From positions 1 through 10,457 of the forward strand of contig CAMFSB010000031.1 in assembly GCA_945982465.1 (NCBI GenBank): 10,457 nucleotides of DNA, written 5' to 3'. Source of the DNA: an uncultured Faecalibacterium sp. GTDB taxonomy: Bacteria > Bacillota > Clostridia > Oscillospirales > Ruminococcaceae. Below, one piece after another: positions 1 through 5,187 of this stretch (the first letter of the stretch is position 1; each line of letters starts with the position of its first letter). The notes under the pieces were generated by a model. It had not been told where the DNA came from. It did not search any database and saw only the letters and a list, made by a program, of their open reading frames with translations. The translations under genes and the position numbers were made by a program.

Positions 1-1
1 C

Positions 2-256
2 GGCCCCCGCCGCTGGCAGGCGTGCTGCGGCGGGGCGGCCAGCGGCCTGGTGGAGCCGCTGGGCGCGCTGCTGGCGCTGCTGCTGGCCGGCTGGGTGGCG
101 CCCGCCATGCCCTGGCTGATGGCGATGGCGGCGGGCGCCATGGTGTGCGTCACCGCGCAGGAGATGATCCCGGCGGCGGCCGGGGAGGGGCGCAGCGGCG
201 TGGTCAGCGTGATCCTGGGCTTTGCTCTGATGATGGCCATGGACGTGGCGCTGTAA
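2..256 (+). CDS. ZIP-family metal transporter, C-terminal part (5' end outside window)
   Basis: Only the last 84 codons are present, and the reading frame is open from base 2. The visible protein has a Ser-Gly-Leu-Val-Glu-Pro-Leu-Gly-Ala-Leu stretch, then three hydrophobic segments and a cytosolic-looking Gln-Glu-Met-Ile-Pro-Ala-Ala-Ala turn. This matches the end of ZIP/ZupT permeases, where an SGL(A/V)EP(I/L)GALL segment and a D/QE(L/M)(L/I)P motif are typical. Such proteins move zinc, iron or manganese into the cytosol across the inner membrane; the metal cannot be told from this tail. The gene ends in TAA and is followed 25 bases later by a strong hairpin shared with the convergent gene. 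A GTG at 50 could be mistaken for a start, but it lies inside the conserved SGLVEP motif and is internal. Confidence 0.8.
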   Translation, partial: GPRRWQACCGGAASGLVEPLGALLALLLAGWVAPAMPWLMAMAAGAMVCVTAQEMIPAAAGEGRSGVVSVILGFALMMAMDVAL

Positions 257-281
257 CGCGGCGCCCCGTGCACGCAAAACG

Positions 282-309
282 ACCGGGCCCCGCGGGGCCC
301 GGTTGTTTT
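282..309. terminator. Bidirectional intrinsic terminator between the ZIP gene and ogt
   Basis: Bases 282-303 form a self-complementary GC hairpin (10 pairs around a minimal GCGC-type turn). It is followed on the plus strand by TGTTTT, and on the minus strand by CGTTTTGC. It lies between two convergent genes, so one element can stop transcription from both sides. The ogt stop codon at 310-312 abuts the plus-strand T run. Confidence 0.8.
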
Positions 310-801
310 CTATACCGGGTCGCCAGGCAGAACTGCCTGCTCCAGTTCCAGCAGGCCGCGCTTGACTTCCAGCCCGCCGGCAAAGCCGGTCAGGGCGCCC
401 GACGCGCCGATCACCCGGTGGCAGGGCACGAGAATGGCAATGGGGTTGCAGTGGCAGGCCCCGCCCACCGCCCGGCTGGCTTTGGGCCGGCCCAGCGCCG
501 CGGCCAGCTGGCCATAGGTGCGCGTCTGCCCGTAGGGGATGCGGCGCAGTTCGGCCCACACGGCTTTTTGGAAGTCGGTGCCCTGCGCGCGCAGCGGCAG
601 GTCAAATTCGGTGCGGGTGCCGGCAAAGTATTCGTTCAGCTGCCGTTCTGCTTCGGCCAACAGCGGCGTGGGGCACCCCCCGCGGGGCAGGGCTTCTGGC
701 GCGGGCGCCGCCCCAGCGCAAAAGTGCAGCCCGGTGAGGAAGCCGTCCTCCTCGGTCAGGCAAAGCAGGCCGACGCCGCTGCCGCAATACCAGATGTGCA
801 T
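310..801 (-). CDS. ogt: Methylated-DNA--protein-cysteine S-methyltransferase (O6-alkylguanine repair)
   Basis: A single-use repair protein that moves the alkyl group from O6-methylguanine (or O4-methylthymine) in DNA onto its own cysteine. It is 163 residues, normal for short bacterial Ogt/MGMT proteins. The DNA-binding domain carries the IPYGQTRTYGQLA segment near 89-101 and the active-site motif PCHRVIG with Cys127, preceded by NPIAILV. A GALTGFAGGLEVKRGLLELE tail follows, as in the family. The reading frame stays open upstream to 852. I chose the ATG at 801 because an excellent AAGGAGG lies at 809-815 with a 7-base spacer and the extra N-terminal residues are not family-like. It sits 63 bases downstream of nnrD on the same strand, so it is probably co-transcribed with it. 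No Ada-type regulatory domain is present. Confidence 0.95.
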   Translation of the reverse strand: MHIWYCGSGVGLLCLTEEDGFLTGLHFCAGAAPAPEALPRGGCPTPLLAEAERQLNEYFAGTRTEFDLPLRAQGTDFQKAVWAELRRIPYGQTRTYGQLAAALGRPKASRAVGGACHCNPIAILVPCHRVIGASGALTGFAGGLEVKRGLLELEQAVLPGDPV

Positions 802-825
802 TCTGCCTCCTCCTTGCCCGTGTGG

Positions 826-846
826 AAAACCCGCCCCGCGCGGGGC
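826..846 (-). terminator. Possible weak terminator or attenuator between nnrD and ogt
   Basis: Bases 833-846 are a perfect 14-base palindrome (GCCCCG/CGGGGC). On the minus strand it is followed by GGGTTTTCC. The T run is short and separated from the stem by three G, so at best this is a leaky terminator that lowers ogt output relative to nnrD. It may be only GC-rich spacer. Confidence 0.3.
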
Positions 847-864
847 AGGCAAAACGGCGGGGCG

Positions 865-1761
865 TTATCGCCCGTTTTGGGCAAACAGCCGTTCCAGATC
901 GTAAAAAAGGTCGTGGGGCAGCATGCCGTACTGCCCCAGCCGGGCGGCTGCGCTGTCGGCGGCGGCCCCGTGCAGCCAAACTGCGCAGGCGGCCGCGTCA
1001 AAGGCGTCCAGCCGCGCGGCCCGCAGGCCGGCGGGCAGGCCGGCCAGGTCGCCGCCGCTGCCGCCGCGTGCCAGCCCCGCGTTGCCGGTGGTGTTTTTGT
1101 ACAGCCGGCCGTCCGGCGCGGCGATCAGCGTGCGGTGGCCCTTGAGCACCAGCACGCACCCGTTGGCCCGGGCGTAGCCGGCCGCCAGCCCCTCGCGCTC
1201 GGCGGCGATCTCGTCGGCGGTAAGGCCGGTCAGCCGGGCCATCTCGCCCGGGTGAGGCGTCAGCACCAGCGGCGCGCCGTTCTGCGGCCGGGGCAGAGGG
1301 GCTGCGTGCTCCGGCCCTGTCAGGGCCGCGGCGGCGTTCAGGCCGTCCGCGTCCAGCAGCACCGGGCATTCGGCGGCCTGCACGAGAGCCTGCACCAGTG
1401 CGGCGGTGTCCTCGCTCATGCCCAGCCCCGGGCCGATCAAAAGCGCGGTGCACCCGCGCGCGGCGTCCAGCAGCAAAGGCAGGCTTTCGGCCCCGATGCC
1501 GCCCGCCGCGCCGGCGGTGCAGGGCAGGCAGCAGCACTCGGGCAGGCGGGGCAGAATGCCCTGCAGCACCGGCTCCACGGAAGCCAGCGTCACCAGGCCC
1601 GCGCCGGTGCGCAGCGCGCCCTCCACCGCCAGCGCCGCCGCGCCCCGGTAGCGGGCCGACCCGGCCACGACCAGCAGCCTGCCGTAGCTGCCCTTGTGGC
1701 TTTCGGGCCGGCGGGGCGGCAGCTTTTCAAAAACCTCCTGTGCGGCCAGTGTCTGGGCCAT
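865..1761 (-). CDS. nnrD: ADP-dependent NAD(P)H-hydrate dehydratase
   Basis: This enzyme dehydrates damaged NADHX and NADPHX back to NADH and NADPH using ADP; it has a ribokinase-like fold and is cytosolic. The 298-residue protein shows the family signatures in order: KGSYGRLLVVAGSARYRGAA (23-42), RTGAGLVTLA (51-60), LLIGPGLG (107-114), VLLDADGLN (134-142), LTPHPGEMARL (167-177), VLVLKG (203-208), TGNAGLARGGSG (225-236) and the C-terminal AVWLHG segment. Only the dehydratase domain is present; the NnrE epimerase domain often fused in bacteria is absent, so the epimerase must lie elsewhere. The start at 1761 has GGAGGG upstream with a suitable spacer. The usual GSGDVL is here GSGGDL (235-239), which replaces the expected Asp237 with Gly and places Asp at 238. 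The open frame runs on to 2712, but that extension lies antisense to the sirtuin and is a shadow. Confidence 0.93.
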   Translation of the reverse strand: MAQTLAAQEVFEKLPPRRPESHKGSYGRLLVVAGSARYRGAAALAVEGALRTGAGLVTLASVEPVLQGILPRLPECCCLPCTAGAAGGIGAESLPLLLDAARGCTALLIGPGLGMSEDTAALVQALVQAAECPVLLDADGLNAAAALTGPEHAAPLPRPQNGAPLVLTPHPGEMARLTGLTADEIAAEREGLAAGYARANGCVLVLKGHRTLIAAPDGRLYKNTTGNAGLARGGSGGDLAGLPAGLRAARLDAFDAAACAVWLHGAAADSAAARLGQYGMLPHDLFYDLERLFAQNGR

Positions 1762-1822
1762 TGCGATCCCTCCGTTCAAAGCTGAAAATTCGGGCGCGGC
1801 CCTCGCGCGGCCGCCCCGAAGG

Positions 1823-1831
1823 TGGTATACT
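1823..1831 (+). promoter_or_regulatory. Extended -10 element, likely promoter of the sirtuin gene
   Basis: TGGTATACT (TG, one base, then TATACT) fits an extended -10 of the housekeeping sigma factor; no convincing -35 lies 17 bases upstream. Predicted initiation is near 1838, giving a leader of about 80 bases before the ATG at 1918. The flanking DNA is very GC-rich, so the TATACT stands out. Confidence 0.5.
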
Positions 1832-1841
1832 GTGGGCAGGG

Positions 1842-1866
1842 GCCGCCCCGCAGACGGCGGGGTGGC
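1842..1866 (+). other. Hairpin at the 5' end of the predicted sirtuin mRNA leader
   Basis: GCCGCCCCGC (1842-1851) pairs with GCGGGGTGGC (1857-1866), giving ten pairs with one G-U and a five-base loop. It would lie within a few bases of the transcript start predicted from the TATACT element. No T run follows, so it is not a terminator for the plus strand. A 5' stem of this sort may protect an mRNA from decay. I see no known riboswitch class. Confidence 0.4.
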
Positions 1867-1917
1867 TGCCGGTTCCATCATAACATAAAAGATTTTGTAA
1901 AAAAAGGGGGAGTTGCC

Positions 1918-2643
1918 ATGGTCGAAGCGTTGGAACGGATCCTGGCCAAAAGCAGGCGGATCGTGTTTTTCGGCGGGGCGGGGGTATCCACTGAAAGCGG
2001 CATCCCGGATTTCCGCAGCGTGGACGGGCTGTACCACCAAAAGTACGCCTACCCGCCCGAGGTGATCCTGAGTCATTCGTTCTGGGAGGCGCAGCCCGAG
2101 GAATTTTATAAATTCTACCGTGACAAGCTCATTGTAAAAAACGCAAAGCCCAACGCGGCCGTGGTGTGGCGGGCGCGGGTGGTGGCGCTGGGCGCGCTGA
2201 TTGCCGTGGTCTCCCAGAACATCGACGGCCTGCAGCAGGCCGCCGGCAGCAAAACGGTGTACGAGCTGCATGGCTCCACGCTGCGCAATTACTGTACGCG
2301 CTGCGGCAAATTCTTTGATGCGGACTTTATCGCGAACAGCACGGGCGTGCCCCGCTGCACCGAATGCGGCGGCATTGTAAAGCCGGATGTGGTGCTGTAC
2401 GAAGAAGGGCTGGACGAGCAGACCCTGACCGGGGCGGTCCGGGCCATCCGCAATGCCGATACCCTGATCGTGGGCGGCACCAGTATGGTGGTTTACCCGG
2501 CGGCGGGCCTGGTGGACTATTTCCGCGGCGACGAGCTGGTGGTCATCAATATGCAGCCCACCCGGGCCGACCGGTCGGCCAGCCTGTGCATCGCCGCACC
2601 CATCGGCAAAGTGCTGGACCCCGAAACGCCGGTGGAACTGTAA
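1918..2643 (+). CDS. cobB: Sir2-family NAD-dependent protein deacylase (sirtuin)
   Basis: It removes acyl groups from lysines while splitting NAD+ into nicotinamide and O-acyl-ADP-ribose, in the cytosol. The 241-residue protein has GAGVSTESGIPDFRS (20-34), QNIDGL (100-105), the catalytic histidine in ELHGS (His118), a Zn site of two Cys pairs (Cys126/129 and Cys147/150), KPDVVLYEEGLD (155-166), GTSMVVYPAAGL (187-198) and a late IN motif (210-211). The ATG at 1918 is preceded by GGGGGAG with a 5-base spacer; the longer open frame from 1822 lacks a ribosome site and family similarity. One stretch is odd: after KPNAA the usual His and the helix that follows (family pattern HxALAxLE) read VVWRARVV (82-89). 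All catalytic residues are otherwise present. Deacetylase versus longer-chain deacylase activity cannot be told here. It is divergent from nnrD. Confidence 0.93.
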   Translation: MVEALERILAKSRRIVFFGGAGVSTESGIPDFRSVDGLYHQKYAYPPEVILSHSFWEAQPEEFYKFYRDKLIVKNAKPNAAVVWRARVVALGALIAVVSQNIDGLQQAAGSKTVYELHGSTLRNYCTRCGKFFDADFIANSTGVPRCTECGGIVKPDVVLYEEGLDEQTLTGAVRAIRNADTLIVGGTSMVVYPAAGLVDYFRGDELVVINMQPTRADRSASLCIAAPIGKVLDPETPVEL

Positions 2644-2685
2644 AAACGCCGCCGTAAAACGCCCGGTTTCGCGGCGATCCCGGCA

Positions 2686-2691
2686 TACAAT
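2686..2691 (+). promoter_or_regulatory. Possible -10 element upstream of the GNAT-like gene
   Basis: TACAAT within GGCATACAATGGGCAG lies 39 bases before the ATG at 2730. It resembles the TATACT element upstream of the sirtuin (both are followed by a GGGCAG run). No good -35 is visible. The gene may instead be read through from the sirtuin, since no clear terminator lies between them. Confidence 0.35.
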
Positions 2692-2729
2692 GGGCAGTGT
2701 AAAACTATCCATGCCGGGAGGAACCTGAA

Positions 2730-3368
2730 ATGATCGAATTGTGTGAACGCGCGGTGCAGCCTGTGCAGGCGCGCCGCTTTTCTGCGGAGGAATTCTGCAG
2801 CCTGGCCCAAACCGAGGCCGGCAGCCTGTACCGCCCCCGCAGCGAGGTGCTGCGGATGCTGGCGGTGGGCGAGGCCTTTGGGCTGTGCGCCGCCGGCAGC
2901 CGGCCCGATACCGCTATGCTGGTGCTGCCGGCCGAAGCCGATGTTTCGGTGGCGGCCGCGCTGCGGGAGGTGTACGGCCGGGCGCCGCGCCGCCGCGGCT
3001 TTGTGTTCACGCCGCCGGTGGGCGGCACCGCCGCGGACGCGCAGTGCCTGCTGCAGGCGGCCATGGCGTATGTGCGCCGCCGTGTGCCGGGCTGCCCGGT
3101 GTGGGCGGTGCTGGAGTGCACGCCCGAGACGGAACAGCTGGTGCCGGCGTACCTGGCGCAGGGCTTTGCGCTGCGGGCGCTGCGGCCGCTGAACAGCCTT
3201 TCGCCCTGCTACATCTTTTCGGCCGCTTCGCTGGAAGAAAGCGGCGAGGGCGTCTGGGTGGCGTTGTCGGACGCAACGCACCTGGCGCTGCTGCTGTGCC
3301 GGGGCTGGGCGGCTGTGGCCAGCCGCATCACGCCCGAGGGCTGCGCGCTGCGCGTGGTGCCGGTGTAA
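2730..3368 (+). CDS. GNAT-like N-acetyltransferase family protein, substrate unknown
   Basis: A 212-residue protein with no signal peptide or membrane segment. I do not recognise a specific family. Residues 88-166 have the feel of a GNAT fold: a strand (RRGFVFTPPVGG), a helix of AADAQCLLQAAMAYVRRR, a VWAVLEC strand at 124-130, and AYLAQGFALRALRPLNSLSPCYIF at 140-163. The last stretch resembles the Y-x-x-x-G-F turn and final strands of acetyltransferases. The usual Q/R-x-x-G-x-G/A coenzyme A loop is not clear; GGTAAD at 98-103 is the nearest candidate. A C-terminal extension of about 40 residues (GVWVALSDATHLALLLCRGW onward) follows. The start has GGGAGG with an 8-base spacer. It stands 86 bases after the sirtuin and 56 bases before the dehydrogenase on the same strand, so co-expression is likely. 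The acyltransferase role is inference; a degenerate, non-catalytic relative is possible. Confidence 0.55.
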   Translation: MIELCERAVQPVQARRFSAEEFCSLAQTEAGSLYRPRSEVLRMLAVGEAFGLCAAGSRPDTAMLVLPAEADVSVAAALREVYGRAPRRRGFVFTPPVGGTAADAQCLLQAAMAYVRRRVPGCPVWAVLECTPETEQLVPAYLAQGFALRALRPLNSLSPCYIFSAASLEESGEGVWVALSDATHLALLLCRGWAAVASRITPEGCALRVVPV

Positions 3369-3424
3369 AAACAAAACAGGGCCCTGCGCGCAGCAGGGTA
3401 CCGTCAGAAAAGGAAGTAAAAACC

Positions 3425-4387
3425 ATGAAGCTTGTGATCCTGGAAAGCTATGCCATCCACGAAAACGACCTGGACTGGGCCGAGGCGCGCCGGCTGGTGG
3501 GGGATGTGACCGAATACGCGCGCACGGCTCCCGGCCAGATCGCCGAGCGCATCGGCGGGGCGGAGCTGGTCATCCTGAACAAATGCCGCATTGACGAGCA
3601 GGTGCTGCGCCAGTGCCCGAACCTGCAATGGATCGGCATCACAGCCACCGGCACCGACAACGTGGATCTGGCGGCCTGCCGCCGCCACGGCGTGGCGGTG
3701 GCCAACGTGCCCGGCTATTCCACCTACAGCGTGGCCCAGCTTGCTTTCAGCCTGCTGCTGGCGGTGTGCCAGTGCGCCGAACGGTACAACCGGGCGGTGC
3801 AGGCGGGCTGCTGGCAGCTGGATGTGCCTGCAGAGTATGCGCTTTTGCCCCAGAGGGAGCTGTACGGCAAAACGCTGGGGGTGTTCGGCTATGGCAGCAT
3901 CGGCCGTCAGACGGCCCGCATCGGCCGGGCGTTCGGCATGCAGGTGCTGGCCTGCACCCGCACGGTGCGGCCGGAGTATGCCGCCGACGGGGTCGAATTT
4001 GTCGATTTCGACACGCTGCTGCGCTGTTCGGACGTGCTGAGCCTGCACACTCCCGCAACGCCCCAGACGCGCGGCGTCATCTGCGAGGCCGCGCTGGAGC
4101 GCATCAAGCCGGGCTGCATTCTGCTGAACACCGCCCGGGGCGCACTGGTAGACGAGGCGGCGGTGGCGGCGGCCTGCCGCAGCGGGCGGCTGTCTTTTTA
4201 CGCGGCGGACGCGGCGGTTACCGAGCCGCTGCCGGCTGACAGCCCCCTGCGGGGCGTGCCCAACATCCTGCTGACTCCGCACATCGCCTGGACCACGGCC
4301 GAAGCGCTGGCGCGCCTGGCCGCCATCACCACGCAGAACCTGCGCAGCTTTTTGCAGGGCAGCGGCGAGCATATCGTGAACCCGTAA
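3425..4387 (+). CDS. D-isomer-specific 2-hydroxyacid dehydrogenase, glycerate dehydrogenase/hydroxypyruvate reductase type
   Basis: A 320-residue NAD(P)-dependent enzyme that interconverts a D-2-hydroxyacid and its 2-oxoacid. Visible elements are an N-terminal substrate domain with LVILNKCRID (48-57) and GITATGTDNVDL (71-82), then NVPGYSTYSVAQLAFSLLL (94-112), the dinucleotide motif GYGSIG (155-160), and the catalytic Arg238 in NTARGALVDE, Glu267 in TEPLP and His286 in TPHIAW. The NVPGYSTYSVAQ and ATGTDNVD patterns are those of glycerate dehydrogenases, which reduce hydroxypyruvate to D-glycerate. Exact substrate and NADH versus NADPH preference remain inference; the residue after the second Rossmann strand (ACTRT, 176-180) is not acidic, which may favour NADPH. 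The start at 3425 has AGGAAG upstream with a somewhat long A-rich spacer. It is the last gene of the plus-strand series and ends eight bases before a strong terminator. Confidence 0.88.
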   Translation: MKLVILESYAIHENDLDWAEARRLVGDVTEYARTAPGQIAERIGGAELVILNKCRIDEQVLRQCPNLQWIGITATGTDNVDLAACRRHGVAVANVPGYSTYSVAQLAFSLLLAVCQCAERYNRAVQAGCWQLDVPAEYALLPQRELYGKTLGVFGYGSIGRQTARIGRAFGMQVLACTRTVRPEYAADGVEFVDFDTLLRCSDVLSLHTPATPQTRGVICEAALERIKPGCILLNTARGALVDEAAVAAACRSGRLSFYAADAAVTEPLPADSPLRGVPNILLTPHIAWTTAEALARLAAITTQNLRSFLQGSGEHIVNP

Positions 4388-4394
4388 CAAAAGC

Positions 4395-4432
4395 ACCGCC
4401 CCGCACGGCAAACGCCGTGCGGGGCGGTTTTT
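4395..4432. terminator. Strong bidirectional intrinsic terminator
   Basis: A perfect 15-pair stem (4395-4409 with 4414-4428) with an AAAC loop, followed by a five-T run on the plus strand (4428-4432). On the minus strand the same stem is followed by GCTTTTGTTA. It ends the dehydrogenase gene and can also end transcripts of the convergent M15 peptidase gene. Confidence 0.92.
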
Positions 4433-4445
4433 ATGCGAAGCGCGC

Positions 4446-4479
4446 CCGGGCCGGCCCTTTGGGGCAAAGCCCGGCCCGG
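4446..4479. other. Second GC-rich hairpin downstream of the M15 peptidase gene
   Basis: CCGGGCCGG (4446-4454) pairs with CCGGCCCGG (4471-4479). An inner CTTTG/CAAAG stem closes a GGG loop after a small internal bulge. No T run follows on either strand, so it is not a classical terminator. It lies in the 3' untranslated region of the minus-strand transcript, just before the shared terminator, and may protect that 3' end or help pausing. Confidence 0.45.
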
Positions 4480-4494
4480 TGCGGCGCGGCGCGA

Positions 4495-5187
4495 TCAGTC
4501 GATGGTGGGCTGGGTACGGCCCACGCCCAGCACCGAGGTGGAGATCTTTTTCCAGGTGTTGCAGCCGCAGACGCCGTCAGCTGTCAGGCCGGTGCGGCGC
4601 TGGTAGGAGATCACGGCTCTTTCGGTCATGGAGCCGAAAATGCCGTCGATGCGGGTGCCGGTCTGGTAGCCCAGCGTGGAAAGCGCGTCCTGCAGGATCA
4701 TCACATAGGTGCTGCGGCTGCCGCGGCGCAGCGTGGGATAACCGCTGGTGGTGCCGCTGCATGCGGGCGTGCCGTAGCGGCGGTCAAAGTGCACCCAGGT
4801 GGGCGTGTCGGCCAGCGGCTCCACATAGCCCCAGGCTCCGCTGTTCACGGCCGCTCTGTGGATGGCCCGGCGGGCGCTGCTGCCCTGGCCCTGGCCCACG
4901 TCAAAGGCCACGCCCGCGTAGTGCTGGCTGCGGGTGCCGTGGCCGCCCTCCCAGATGCGGCGGAACGCATACCCCACATGGATGGGACCGCCGTAGGTGC
5001 GGCGGGTCAGGTTCCAGGCGGACATGGCCGCCGTGGTGGTCCACAGCGTGGAGCTGCTGGATGCGCCGCGGAACTCCTTTACCGTCAGCGTATTGGTGGT
5101 ACTGTAGGGCATGGGGTCGTTTTCGTTCAGATTTGCGTAGGTATAGATCTTGTTTTCAAAGGCGTCATACACCAGAACACGTGCCAT
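4495..5187 (-). CDS. M15-type D,D-carboxypeptidase-like peptidase with C-terminal peptidoglycan-binding domain
   Basis: A 230-residue protein predicted to cut peptide cross-links or stem peptides of peptidoglycan. Residues 62-137 carry the zinc site of M15 peptidases: SQHYAGVAFD (87-96; ligands His89 and Asp96, matching SxHxxGxAxD) and WVHFD (131-135; third ligand His133). Residues 150-215 form a PG_binding_1 repeat (YPTLRRGS, IDGIFG, LTADGVCGCNTW). No signal peptide or membrane segment is visible, so how it reaches the wall is unclear. The open frame extends to 5310, but I take the ATG at 5187: AAGGAGG lies at 5196-5202 with an 8-base spacer, and the MARVLVYD start looks like others I recall for this protein type. 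It overlaps the upstream SleC-like gene by 23 bases in another frame, so the two are likely translationally coupled. Expected downstream end of the transcript is the hairpin at 4395-4432. Confidence 0.87.
   Translation of the reverse strand: MARVLVYDAFENKIYTYANLNENDPMPYSTTNTLTVKEFRGASSSSTLWTTTAAMSAWNLTRRTYGGPIHVGYAFRRIWEGGHGTRSQHYAGVAFDVGQGQGSSARRAIHRAAVNSGAWGYVEPLADTPTWVHFDRRYGTPACSGTTSGYPTLRRGSRSTYVMILQDALSTLGYQTGTRIDGIFGSMTERAVISYQRRTGLTADGVCGCNTWKKISTSVLGVGRTQPTID

Noticed and set aside
22..1785. Long plus-strand open frame of 587 codons
   Set aside because: It lies antisense to ogt and nnrD, which have clear motifs and ribosome sites. Its translation is low-complexity Ala/Gly/Arg/Gln, typical of a GC-rich shadow.
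1874..1908. Minus-strand promoter for nnrD, TTTACA with TATGAT
   Set aside because: The hexamers look good but are only 13 bases apart, too close for a standard promoter.
2152..2190. Local frameshift or inversion in the sirtuin
   Set aside because: The other frames and the reverse complement of the odd segment do not restore the usual HxALAxLE pattern, and the length is unchanged.
1762..2712. Upstream extension of nnrD as an N-terminal NnrE domain
   Set aside because: The frame is open, but this part shows none of the epimerase motifs and is antisense to the sirtuin. A good start with GGAGGG exists at 1761.
3382..3398. Small hairpin CCCTGC/GCAGGG before the dehydrogenase as a terminator or riboswitch
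   Set aside because: The six-pair stem has no T run after it and nothing resembles a known riboswitch; it is more likely plain spacer.
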